The notes beneath the pieces are model-generated. The model was given only the letters and a program-made list of their open reading frames with translations, did not search any database and was not told the DNA's origin. Position numbers and translations under genes: made by a program. A DNA stretch of 64,000 nt from Sediminibacterium roseum. GTDB taxonomy: Bacteria > Bacteroidota > Bacteroidia > Chitinophagales > Chitinophagaceae. Below, in pieces: positions 1 to 8,144 of the stretch (its first letter is position 1; every line of letters starts with the position of its first letter). Location of the stretch: positions 310,001 through 374,000 of the forward strand of contig NZ_JAACJS010000012.1 in NCBI RefSeq assembly GCF_009939005.1, written 5' to 3'.

Positions 1-1477
1 CACTTGTATTGACCACCGCCCACGGACGATACCTGCGCAATACAGCGGCCACATCCTGTTCGTTGTTAATGTCTATGTCTTCCCTTGATAAAGAAACAAA
101 ATGCAAACCCCTTGCCGCGCATAACCGCGCAAATGCCTGCGCCAGTGTTCCTGATTTCCCGATTATGAGCAATGGTGTATGCGCATCGTTACGCACGCCT
201 TGAGTACCCACATGTTCACGATGCCACCACCCTTTTTCTTCAAGTACAGGATGGTGAAACGGTTGGTTGGCCGCAATGGCATGCACCATTTTACCGATTG
301 CCGTTTTTCTTGTCTTCCCGTTGCGTATGTCGTAGCAACCACTTTCGTAGTTCAGGCGCCTGCGGGTTAAGAGGCTGTCCCAGTCGAACGACCCCAGCAT
401 CGACCATACCGTTACGGCCCGGATATCTGTTCCTTCCGCCCTGAGCTCGCAACAAGAGTCGTAGGTTTCTTTGAGCCATCGCAGCTGTTCTTCCCGCGTG
501 CAGCCAAGGTGAACCTCGGTAACTGCCAGCGGCGCCTGTACCTGTTGCGCCGCCTCGCTCAACAATTGTTTGATGCCCTGCAAAGGCTGCACACGAACGG
601 CTTCCACATCTACATACCTGTGCCGGCCGTTGCCGCCATGCATGCAGGATGGATAGCGATCTATGTCTGCATCAAGAAACCGCTCCGAAGTAACATAATA
701 ATTGAAACCACATACATCGGGTACACAGGGATGCTGTATAAAAAAACGGAGGTCTTCTTTGGATATCCCGTGCTTAATAAAATAGTTGTAAAGTTTATGA
801 GACCAGTCTACACGGCCACACAGCAGATCATACGTAAGCCAGCGCCGCTGGTTTTCAAAATCAACCTGGTATTGCAGTTCGCTGCTGCCAAAACATTTGG
901 CAAGGTCTTCTGTCTGCACAAGCTTGGCATCCGGGTTGATCTTCCTGATCGCTTCCATACAAAGTACAACTGCTTTCAGCTGGTTGATGAGCATCTGTAA
1001 AAAAGAGCGGTCGTCGCTTTTGTGCGGGTACCACAAGCCATACAATCCACTGAACCGCGCTGTGGTAAGCGGTTCGTTCACAGGTGTGTAATATTCGATC
1101 CATGGAAACCGCTGCGCCACTTTCTCGGCATAGGCAGCCAGTTTCCGGGGGAAACCGGCATCGCTGAGGTTAGTGAATGCGGGGCCGCTTCCATGATGCA
1201 GCAGTCCCACGATGGGCTTTATCTTTTTTTCTTCGAGGATATTCAATTGTTTCCCGCTCCACGACCAGTCGATACAACATCCTTCCACCGGCTCATGCTT
1301 TTCCCAAAGCACAGGAAACCGCAAGGCGCTGATACCCGAACGCGCCAGTTCGGGTATCAGCGTCTCTCTCGTGTACACATCGCCCGATCGCAACTGGTCG
1401 TTGAACGTGTCTCCAACCCGGTTGATCGTAGCTTCGATCCCACCCCAGATCTCAGGCGCGGATATTCTGTTTTTCAT
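1..1477 (-). CDS. Glycoside hydrolase family 1 / RmlD-like sugar-nucleotide reductase fusion, 3' end outside window
   Basis: Read from the minus strand, an open frame runs from ATG at 1477 to the window edge without a stop (492 codons seen). Residues 1 to about 395 look like a GH1 (beta-glucosidase-type) barrel: an early EIWGGIEAT segment, the acid/base motif TPVNEP and a probable nucleophile Glu in LAVTEVH. After a linker, HTPLLIIGKSGTLAQAF starts a Rossmann fold of the dTDP-4-dehydrorhamnose reductase (RmlD) type, with SREDIDI in the place of the family's SxxDLDI-like strand. The rest of that domain is cut off. The start overlaps the end of the upstream mutase gene by 26 bp, so the two are probably co-translated. 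Family knowledge suggests a role in making or editing an extracellular polysaccharide; substrate unknown. Domain calls are by motif reading only. Confidence 0.8.
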   Translation of the reverse strand, partial: MKNRISAPEIWGGIEATINRVGDTFNDQLRSGDVYTRETLIPELARSGISALRFPVLWEKHEPVEGCCIDWSWSGKQLNILEEKKIKPIVGLLHHGSGPAFTNLSDAGFPRKLAAYAEKVAQRFPWIEYYTPVNEPLTTARFSGLYGLWYPHKSDDRSFLQMLINQLKAVVLCMEAIRKINPDAKLVQTEDLAKCFGSSELQYQVDFENQRRWLTYDLLCGRVDWSHKLYNYFIKHGISKEDLRFFIQHPCVPDVCGFNYYVTSERFLDADIDRYPSCMHGGNGRHRYVDVEAVRVQPLQGIKQLLSEAAQQVQAPLAVTEVHLGCTREEQLRWLKETYDSCCELRAEGTDIRAVTVWSMLGSFDWDSLLTRRRLNYESGCYDIRNGKTRKTAIGKMVHAIAANQPFHHPVLEEKGWWHREHVGTQGVRNDAHTPLLIIGKSGTLAQAFARLCAARGLHFVSLSREDIDINNEQDVAAVLRRYRPWAVVNTS

Positions 1478-2588
1478 TCACCTGCGTTTCTGCGTTTAAA
1501 ACTTGCTGCTGTATTTTTTTAAACAGCGTTAGCGATTGTGCAACCACCTGGTCCATATTGTAATACTTATACGTTGCCAGTCTTCCCGTGAAATATACAT
1601 TGGGCGTGGTGGCTGCGAGCAACTGGTATTTCCGGTAGATCTCCGCGTTCTCTGCAGTAGGGATCGGGTAGTACGGATCGCCTTCAGCGCGTGGGAACTC
1701 ATACACTACCGATGTTTTATCGTGTTGCTGGCCCGTCAGGTATTTGAATTCTGTGATCCGTGTAAACGCCTGCTCGTTTGGATAATTTACCGTTCCCGTT
1801 GGCTGGAACACGGGTTTGTTTACCGTTTCATGTTTGAACTCGATGGAACGGTATGGCAGTTTGCCATAACAGTAATCAAAATAACTGTCTACCGGCCCTG
1901 TATAAATGATGTTCCTGAACGGGATCATATCCAGGATCTCTTTGTAATCCGTATTGAGCATGATCTTGATGTTCTCATGCGCAAGCATTTTATTGAACAT
2001 TGCTGTATAGCCATGCAACGGCATCACCTGGTAAGTATCTGTGAAATAACGGTCGTCTTTATTCGTCCTGATCGGCACCCGCGCAGTTACCGATGCATCG
2101 AGTTCTGAGGGATCCATGTCCCACTGTTTCTTTGTATAATTCTTAAAGAATTTTTCATACAACTCTTTGCCTACCCTGCTCAATACCACGTCTGCCGATG
2201 TTCTTACAGGCACTATGGTTTCTGCGCGTTCTTTGAGGAACTGCTCCACCTGGTCGGAGCTAAGGTTCAGTCCGTACAAGGTATTGATGGTATTCAGGTT
2301 GATCGGTATCGGAACGAACTGCCCATCCACCGAACCCAGTACTTTGTGCTCATACACACGCCATTCTGTAAACTGGCTAAGGTATTCGAACACCTCGCGT
2401 GAGTTGGTGTGAAAAATATGCGGGCCGTATTTGTGCACAAGAATGCCCGCCTCATCATAATAATCGTATGTATTGCCGCCAACATGGTTTCTTTGGTCTA
2501 CCAGTAATATCTTTTTACCGGTCTTTGCCAGTCTTTCTGCCATCACACTTCCGGCGAGGCCCGCTCCTACAACAAGATAGTCGAACAT
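1452..2588 (-). CDS. glf: UDP-galactopyranose mutase (paralogue 1)
   Basis: 378 aa flavoenzyme interconverting UDP-galactopyranose and UDP-galactofuranose, the Galf donor for surface glycans. The N-terminus carries the FAD-binding VVGAGLAGS fold; YGPHIFHTN, the KKQWDMDPSELDAS segment with its Trp, the Arg-containing ARVPIRTN and the C-terminal TGRLATYKYYNMDQ motif are all family signatures. Length is normal for the family. It is the third gene of a minus-strand cluster, 14 bp after the glycosyltransferase, and its last codons overlap the next gene. It is very similar to the second mutase gene at 3974-5062, differing mainly at the C-terminus, where this copy has an extra tail of about 15 residues (QQVLNAETQVNEKQNIRA). 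Confidence 0.95.
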   Translation of the reverse strand: MFDYLVVGAGLAGSVMAERLAKTGKKILLVDQRNHVGGNTYDYYDEAGILVHKYGPHIFHTNSREVFEYLSQFTEWRVYEHKVLGSVDGQFVPIPINLNTINTLYGLNLSSDQVEQFLKERAETIVPVRTSADVVLSRVGKELYEKFFKNYTKKQWDMDPSELDASVTARVPIRTNKDDRYFTDTYQVMPLHGYTAMFNKMLAHENIKIMLNTDYKEILDMIPFRNIIYTGPVDSYFDYCYGKLPYRSIEFKHETVNKPVFQPTGTVNYPNEQAFTRITEFKYLTGQQHDKTSVVYEFPRAEGDPYYPIPTAENAEIYRKYQLLAATTPNVYFTGRLATYKYYNMDQVVAQSLTLFKKIQQQVLNAETQVNEKQNIRA

Positions 2589-2602
2589 AGATGCTTCTTT
2601 TT

Positions 2603-3706
2603 TTAGTTAAACGATCCCATTAATTTTTGCTCGATGAGCTTCCGCATGGCGCCGCAGGTATTGTCCCACGAGTTGCCCTCCAGGAAACCATCCACTTTTT
2701 CAAGCCATGCCGCACGATCGGCCCTGTTGAGTTCTTCTTCTGCCTTTTCAATGAACTCTTTCGCTGAAGAAACAATATGCACCAGGCCATTCTCGCCATA
2801 CGGCGTCACTACATCCCTGATGGCTGTAGAGATCACCGGTTTGCCGGCCGCCAGGTATTCGGGTGTTTTTGTTGGGCTGATGTACCTCGTGGATTCGTTG
2901 AGTGCGAAAGGAATGGTAGCGATGTCCCAGCCACTGATGTACGATGGGAGATCGGCATAATTTTTCTGCCCGAGGTAATGGATGTTCTTCAACCGCGGTA
3001 ATGTTTCCGGATCGATCTTTACCACGGGCCCGATCAGAACAAAATGCCAGTCTGGTTTTTTCTCGGCCACTTTTTTTACAAGATCGATATCGAACCTTTC
3101 ATCAAGCACTCCAAAAAATCCAAAACGCGGGTGCGGGATGTCTTGTTGATCAAGAGGTTCATCCTTACAGATGCGCGCCTTTGCAAAATGTTCTTTCTCT
3201 ATGCTGCTGGGAAAGGCATGTACGTTCCTGTGTTTTTGTTTTTTGGCCTGGTACAGGCTGTGGCCACCGGTAAACACAATGTCTGCGCGGGAGAAGAGCT
3301 CCGATTCAAAATCGATCAGCTCTTTTGGCGCAAACCTGAACGCCGACAACTCATCCATGCAATCAAAAATGGTTACGCGGGGTTGAAGGTGTCTTGTAAA
3401 GGGAAGTGCCATGGGTGTATAATACCAGAGGCCGAAATTCCTGATCGTATAATCGCTCCATACCTTGTGAACCACGTTGCGCTGGAAGCTGTGCGCTTCT
3501 TCTGTTCCATGTCCCGCTTTTGTATGTGGTGTAACCACGAGCACGTTTTCGTTGCTCATGTGCACTTCAATACGGTCTTCGGGTTCGTTGAAATAAGGTT
3601 CCTCAACATAAAATACGCGCTGGTATTTTGCCATTCTGCCGAGCAGGTGTTGTGGGCGCTGGAAAACAAAGTTCCAGCGAAGGTGTGAAAAACAAACAAG
3701 GTCCAT
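2603..3706 (-). CDS. GT-B glycosyltransferase
   Basis: 367 aa. The N-terminal part (CFSHLRWNFVFQRPQHLL) is the form seen in a group of Bacteroidota and proteobacterial glycosyltransferases, and the C-terminal half has the nucleotide-sugar binding segment with ISPTKTPEYLAAGKPVIST, where the Glu of the EX7E-like element sits in TPEYLAAGKP. There are no membrane segments, so it is probably cytosolic or peripheral at the inner membrane. It lies between two UDP-galactopyranose mutase genes, so a galactofuranosyl or related transfer is an inference from context, not from the sequence. Donor and acceptor are unknown. Confidence 0.85.
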   Translation of the reverse strand: MDLVCFSHLRWNFVFQRPQHLLGRMAKYQRVFYVEEPYFNEPEDRIEVHMSNENVLVVTPHTKAGHGTEEAHSFQRNVVHKVWSDYTIRNFGLWYYTPMALPFTRHLQPRVTIFDCMDELSAFRFAPKELIDFESELFSRADIVFTGGHSLYQAKKQKHRNVHAFPSSIEKEHFAKARICKDEPLDQQDIPHPRFGFFGVLDERFDIDLVKKVAEKKPDWHFVLIGPVVKIDPETLPRLKNIHYLGQKNYADLPSYISGWDIATIPFALNESTRYISPTKTPEYLAAGKPVISTAIRDVVTPYGENGLVHIVSSAKEFIEKAEEELNRADRAAWLEKVDGFLEGNSWDNTCGAMRKLIEQKLMGSFN

Positions 3707-3973
3707 GGTAGTAGTTTAATCGTTAGTGGATCATCATCACTAACATATAGACAAAACTGTGCCTTGTATTTTTCTACAATTTAGGTTTGGTGTGGAGAAC
3801 GCAGGTTACGGAAGATGATTCGATGTGTGCGCAGTGAAAAACAAAACAATTCCAGTTGGTTATTTCATAAAAAGGGCATTTGCCCTCCCGGGCCAACAAA
3901 CGGTGCTGACTCAAAAGCCCGCAGAAATATTTCTACAAATCCTGATGGCCGAGGCTCTTGTTGTTCGGGATGA

Positions 3974-5062
3974 TCAAAGGTGCTGAATCTTTTTGAACAG
4001 CGTTAATGCCTGTGCAACCACCTGGTCCATGTTGTAATATTTATAGGTGGCGAGCCTCCCTGTAAAAAACACGTTCGGCGTATTGTCTGCCAGTGCCTGG
4101 TACTTACGGTAGATCTCCGCATTGGCCGTAGTGGGGATCGGGTAATAGGGATCTCCCTCTGCCCGCGAAAACTCGTATACGATCGAGGTCTTTTCGTGTG
4201 CCTGCCCTGTTAAATATTTGAACTCAGTGATCCGCGTAAAGGCCTGTTCATTCGGGTAATTAACCGTTCCCGTTGGCTGGAACACTTGCTGGTCCAGGGT
4301 TTCGTGTTTGAATTCTAGCGAGCGGTACGGAAGTTTGCCGTAACGGTAATCGAAATAACTATCAACCGGCCCGGTGTAAACGATGTTTTTGTATGGAACC
4401 TGGCCAATGATGTCTTTGTAATCTGTATTCAACCGCGTCTCGATGTTTTCATGCGACAGCATTTTCTCAAACATCGCAGTATAGCCGTGCAGGGGCATTA
4501 CCTGGAAGGCGTCGGTAAAATAGCGGTCGTCCTGGTTGGTGCGTACCGGCACGCGTGCCGTTACGGAGGCATCGAGTTCCGACGGATCGAGGTCCCATTG
4601 TTTCTTTGTATAGTTCTTAAAGAATTTTTCGTAGAGCTCCCTTCCCACCCTGCTCAGCACCACATCGGCAGATGTTCTGACGGGAATGATGGGTTCTGCG
4701 CGCGACCTGAGAAATTCTTCCATTTCCTCAGAATCGAGGTGCCAACCATACAGCAGGTTGACGGTGTTTAAGTTGATGGGTATCGGAACCAGTTTACCAT
4801 CTACCGAACCCAACACCTTGTGTTCGTATGGGCGCCATTCGGTAAACCGGCTGAGGTAATCGTAAACTTCAGGTGAGTTGGTGTGAAAGATATGGGGCCC
4901 GTATTTATGAACGAGTATCCCCGCTTCATCGTAATGATCATAGGCATTGCCCCCCACGTGGCCCCTTTTGTCAACAACCAGGATCTTCTTCCCGGTACCG
5001 GCGAGCCTTTCTGCCATCACACTGCCGGCAAACCCCGCGCCTACCACGATATAGTCAAACAT
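3974..5062 (-). CDS. glf: UDP-galactopyranose mutase (paralogue 2)
   Basis: 362 aa from ATG at 5062. An in-frame ATG at 5092 would add ten residues, but the shorter start gives MFDYIVVGAGFAGS, collinear with paralogue 1. It has the FAD fold, YGPHIFHTN, KKQWDLDPSELDAS, ARVPVRTN and TGRLATYKYYNMDQ, as paralogue 1 does. By eye most residues are identical, so this looks like an old tandem duplication with the glycosyltransferase gene between the copies. A 267-bp gap with no recognisable gene separates it from the glycosyltransferase, so it may have its own promoter. Confidence 0.93.
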   Translation of the reverse strand: MFDYIVVGAGFAGSVMAERLAGTGKKILVVDKRGHVGGNAYDHYDEAGILVHKYGPHIFHTNSPEVYDYLSRFTEWRPYEHKVLGSVDGKLVPIPINLNTVNLLYGWHLDSEEMEEFLRSRAEPIIPVRTSADVVLSRVGRELYEKFFKNYTKKQWDLDPSELDASVTARVPVRTNQDDRYFTDAFQVMPLHGYTAMFEKMLSHENIETRLNTDYKDIIGQVPYKNIVYTGPVDSYFDYRYGKLPYRSLEFKHETLDQQVFQPTGTVNYPNEQAFTRITEFKYLTGQAHEKTSIVYEFSRAEGDPYYPIPTTANAEIYRKYQALADNTPNVFFTGRLATYKYYNMDQVVAQALTLFKKIQHL

Positions 5063-5207
5063 AAATACCCTGCTTTTAATTTCCTTCGCCAAGGTAATAA
5101 ATGTTTCCCATCAGCGGTTTTTATCATGTATTAAGCGGAACAACTTCATTTGAAATGCTTAATTGGACAAACAAAAATCATCGGGCTAAAAAAGATTGAA
5201 TGGCCGG

Positions 5208-5248
5208 GATGACCTGAGTCATCAGAAAACATGATCTTCGTCATGTTT
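5208..5248. promoter_or_regulatory. Two tandem CRP/FNR-type palindromes before the kinase gene
   Basis: GATGAC-CTGA-GTCATC (5208-5223) and the perfect palindrome AAACATGA-N6-TCATGTTT (5227-5248). Both contain TGA-N6-TCA, the half-site spacing of CRP/FNR proteins, and their centres are 22 bp apart, about two helical turns. The second arm set recurs before the cbb3 operon at 7689-7710. A receiver-Crp fusion regulator is encoded just downstream, so autoregulation is a reasonable inference. Confidence 0.6.
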
Positions 5249-5323
5249 CGCCAAACACCGTTGAACAACCTTTAATTTATTTATTTAATTTCAACATCGA
5301 TAAACCTGGTGAAAACGATCTCA

Positions 5324-6577
5324 ATGAAACACCTCCAGCAATTTGAGGCCCTTTTTAATCATGCCACCATTGGCATTATACTATGCAACAAAGATGCTGA
5401 GATCATCAACTTCAATGCACAGGCAGAAACGCAGTTCGGTTATAAGAAGGAGGAACTGGTCGGGAAAAAGATAGAGGTGCTGCTGCCGCAGAAATACCGT
5501 GGTTCGCATGTCCAGGACAGGAACCGTTTCTATGCCCATCCCGAAAACAAGGTGATGGGGCACGGCCGCGACCTGCATGGGCAAAAAAAGGACGGCGCTG
5601 AATTCCCTGTTGAAGTGAGCCTTAGCCATTACAGGGATGAAGACAATATTTATGCGATCGCATTTGTGATAGACATCACCGTCCGTAAAAACAATGAAAT
5701 AGCCGTAAACCGCCACCGCGAAGAACTGCAGGAGATCACCCGCCAGGTAACGCTGCTCAACAGCGATCTGGAACAGAAAGTGGAGAACCGCACCAAGATG
5801 CTCCGCGAAACACTGGCCGAACTGGAGAAATCGAAAAAAGAAGTGACGGAGGCGCTGGAAAAAGAAAAAGAGCTGGGCGACCTCAAAAGCGGTTTTGTGA
5901 CCATGGCGAGCCACGAGTTCAGGACACCACTGAGCACTATTTTATCATCGGCCTTCCTGCTGAGTAAATACAATGGCCCGGACGATGAGGACAAACGGGA
6001 AAAACACATCAACCGCATCAAAGACGCGGTGAATGATATGAAATCGATCCTTGAAGATTTTCTTTCGCTGGGAAAACTGGAAGATGGCCTGGTAAAAGCA
6101 AAAACGGCAGATTTTTCCGCGGCCGAATACAGGGAAGAGCTGCAGCATACCATCGAAGGCATGATGCAGATCGCAAAACAGGGGCAGCGGATCGCTTTCA
6201 GTCATGAAGGTGAAAGCGATATCCGCGTAGACATCTCCCTGTTGAAGAACATCATCATCAACCTTTGTTCCAATGCGATTAAGTTTTCGCCCGCGAACGG
6301 GAACATAGAAGTGCGTTCGCTGAACAACGGGCCGATGCTTACCGTAAGCGTAAAAGACAATGGCATCGGCATATCGGAAGAGGACCAGCAGCATCTGTTT
6401 GAACGTTTTTTCCGGGCAAAGAATGCAGTGAACATACAGGGAACAGGATTGGGATTGCACATCATATCAAAATACGCAGAGCTGCTGAATGCATCAATCT
6501 CGCTGAGGAGCGAACTGGGCAACGGCACCGAATTCACCATTTCAATACCGCAAAATGAAAAAGATCTTACTGGTTGA
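5324..6577 (+). CDS. PAS-domain sensor histidine kinase, FixL-like
   Basis: 417 aa from ATG 5324; a GTG at 5309 would add five residues. No membrane segment is visible, so a cytosolic sensor. Residues about 5-115 form a PAS domain, then a coiled-coil stretch (ELQEITRQVTLLNSDLEQK and following), HisKA with SHEFRTPLST, and an ATPase domain with NLCSNAIKF, DNGIGISEED and GTGLGLHI. In the PAS domain H62, R68 and R82 have the same spacing as the haem ligand and two arginines of Bradyrhizobium FixL (H200, R206, R220). This pattern also occurs in PAS domains not shown to bind haem. The stop overlaps the regulator gene by 23 bp, and cbb3 oxidase genes follow, so oxygen or redox sensing is inferred. 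Confidence 0.9.
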   Translation: MKHLQQFEALFNHATIGIILCNKDAEIINFNAQAETQFGYKKEELVGKKIEVLLPQKYRGSHVQDRNRFYAHPENKVMGHGRDLHGQKKDGAEFPVEVSLSHYRDEDNIYAIAFVIDITVRKNNEIAVNRHREELQEITRQVTLLNSDLEQKVENRTKMLRETLAELEKSKKEVTEALEKEKELGDLKSGFVTMASHEFRTPLSTILSSAFLLSKYNGPDDEDKREKHINRIKDAVNDMKSILEDFLSLGKLEDGLVKAKTADFSAAEYREELQHTIEGMMQIAKQGQRIAFSHEGESDIRVDISLLKNIIINLCSNAIKFSPANGNIEVRSLNNGPMLTVSVKDNGIGISEEDQQHLFERFFRAKNAVNIQGTGLGLHIISKYAELLNASISLRSELGNGTEFTISIPQNEKDLTG

Positions 6578-7604
6578 AGACAACGATGAAGTAAGGGAAA
6601 ACACGGCAGAGATCCTCGAGCTCTCCAACTATACCGTAAACACTGCGCCGGATGGAAGGGCCGGTGTTGAACTTGCGCTCCAGGATCCCCCCGACCTGAT
6701 CATATGCGATATCATGATGCCTGTGCTCGATGGGTACGGCGTATTGCACGCACTTGGAAAACATTCGGAGACGGCGGGCATCCCCTTCATATTCCTCACC
6801 GCGAAATCGGAAGCATCGGATTTCCGCAAAGGAATGGGGCTGGGTGCAGACGATTACATTACCAAGCCATTTGACGGAACCGAGCTGTTGAATGCAGTAG
6901 AGGCAAGGTTAAAAAAATCAGCCGCACTCAGGCAAAAGTTCAGCCAGGATGCAAACGGTGTGAGCGCTTTCCTACAGAACGCGGGGCACACATCCGGTGT
7001 AAGGCTTACGTCGGAAGAAAGGGAAGTGAACGATTACAGGAAGAAGCACATCCTTTACTCGGAAGGACAGCGCCCTGTTGCGGTCTATTTCGTGGTCAGC
7101 GGTAAGGTAATGGTGCGCAGAAGCAATGAAGACTCGAAAGAATTTGTAACGGATATTTTTGTTGCCGGCGATTTTATCGGTTACACCGCGATACTGGAAG
7201 ACATCAACTACAAGGAAACCGCCGAGTTTCTCGAGGATTCCGAACTGATGATCATACCCCGGAAAGATTTTCTGGAACTGATCAACAGCAACCACGAAGT
7301 GGCCAGCCAGTTCATCAAATTACTGGCAAGAAACGTGGGCGACAAGGAAGAGCGGTTGCTCAACCTTGCCTACAATTCACTGCGAAAAAAAGTGGCCAAT
7401 GGATTGCTGCAGGTGGCGGAAAAATTCAAGGGCAACGACAAAGTGATCGAGATCTCACGCGAAAACCTCGCGAACGTGGTTGGCTCGGCCACCGAATCGC
7501 TGATCAGGACCTTAAGCGATTTTAAATCCGAAAAACTGATCGACCTGAAAGGAAGCAAGATCATTATCCTGAACGAACAGAAGCTGGCCAACCTGGTTAG
7601 CTAA
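6555..7604 (+). CDS. Response regulator fused to a Crp/Fnr-type DNA-binding protein
   Basis: 349 aa. Residues 1-125 are a receiver domain (KILLVEDND acidic pocket, phosphoacceptor Asp in LIICDIMMP, conserved Lys in DYITKPFDG). A cyclic-nucleotide-binding-like beta barrel follows (about 150-270: HILYSEGQ, VYFVVSGKVMVRR, GDFIGYTAIL), then a Crp-type winged helix (ISRENLANVVGSATESLIRTLSDF). No FNR-like cysteine cluster is seen at the N-terminus of the barrel, so signal input is probably by phosphorylation from the adjacent kinase. Its position before the cbb3 locus and the matching palindromes at 5208-5248 and 7689-7710 suggest it controls that locus and itself. Confidence 0.92.
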   Translation: MKKILLVEDNDEVRENTAEILELSNYTVNTAPDGRAGVELALQDPPDLIICDIMMPVLDGYGVLHALGKHSETAGIPFIFLTAKSEASDFRKGMGLGADDYITKPFDGTELLNAVEARLKKSAALRQKFSQDANGVSAFLQNAGHTSGVRLTSEEREVNDYRKKHILYSEGQRPVAVYFVVSGKVMVRRSNEDSKEFVTDIFVAGDFIGYTAILEDINYKETAEFLEDSELMIIPRKDFLELINSNHEVASQFIKLLARNVGDKEERLLNLAYNSLRKKVANGLLQVAEKFKGNDKVIEISRENLANVVGSATESLIRTLSDFKSEKLIDLKGSKIIILNEQKLANLVS

Positions 7605-7621
7605 ACGCCCCGTTAACGGGT

Positions 7622-7651
7622 AAAAAAGCACCGGCCTGCCGGTGCTTTTTT
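7622..7651 (+). terminator. Rho-independent terminator after the two-component pair
   Basis: Stem GCACCGGC/GCCGGTGC at 7628-7645 flanked by A6 on the left and T6 on the right; could work in both directions. It separates the regulator gene from the oxidase operon. Confidence 0.9.
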
Positions 7652-7688
7652 AGTTTGCCACTGCCCCACCCTGACCATCTTCACCGCC

Positions 7689-7710
7689 AAACATGACAAC
7701 AATCATTTTT
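7689..7710. promoter_or_regulatory. CRP/FNR-type operator of the cbb3 operon
   Basis: AAACATGA-CAACAA-TCATTTTT. The left arm is identical to that of the site at 5227-5248 and the right arm differs in one of eight bases. A near-consensus -7 box (CAATTTTG, 7729-7736, one mismatch to TAnnTTTG) follows, which would place the operator centre near -43, the usual place for class II activation. Position relative to the start of transcription is inferred. Confidence 0.55.
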
Positions 7711-7745
7711 CAGTCCTTTTCTTCCCGGCAATTTTGTTGTTGATT

Positions 7746-8144
7746 ATGCAAAGCAATAACACGACATTGAACATAGACCGGGCGACAAAGATATCCGACA
7801 TACAGGAATGGTTCACCGGCAGATTTGCCTTTCTCAAACTCGAGTTTTTCAGGAACCGGCACCTCGCGAAAAAAGAGGTTCGCGGGCCTGGGGAACTGGC
7901 GTTGCGGAGTGACGTATTGACCCATGCAAATATCGCGATCGATGGCAAATGGACCGTGATCGATGTGGAAAACCTCTTCCTGACCGAAGCGGGACTGTAC
8001 GTACAGATCTTGCGACGATCGGGTAACCTGTGGATAGAAACCACGTTTACAGAAGACTGGACACTTGACCAGCAAAACCACGAAGGCGAACTGTTGAGCG
8101 CCGTTTACACCTCTCCTGCCGACCTCAATAAAGCAAAACCATGA
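7746..8144 (+). CDS. Uncharacterised protein at the head of the cbb3 operon
   Basis: 132 aa from ATG 7746 (a TTG at 7734 is possible). I do not recognise a family. No signal peptide or membrane segment is visible; the protein is soluble-looking, with charged segments and no conserved cysteines. Its stop overlaps the ccoI start (ATGA, 8141-8144), so it is the first gene of the oxidase operon and probably translationally coupled to it. A function in oxidase assembly or its regulation is inferred only from this position. Confidence 0.7.
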   Translation: MQSNNTTLNIDRATKISDIQEWFTGRFAFLKLEFFRNRHLAKKEVRGPGELALRSDVLTHANIAIDGKWTVIDVENLFLTEAGLYVQILRRSGNLWIETTFTEDWTLDQQNHEGELLSAVYTSPADLNKAKP

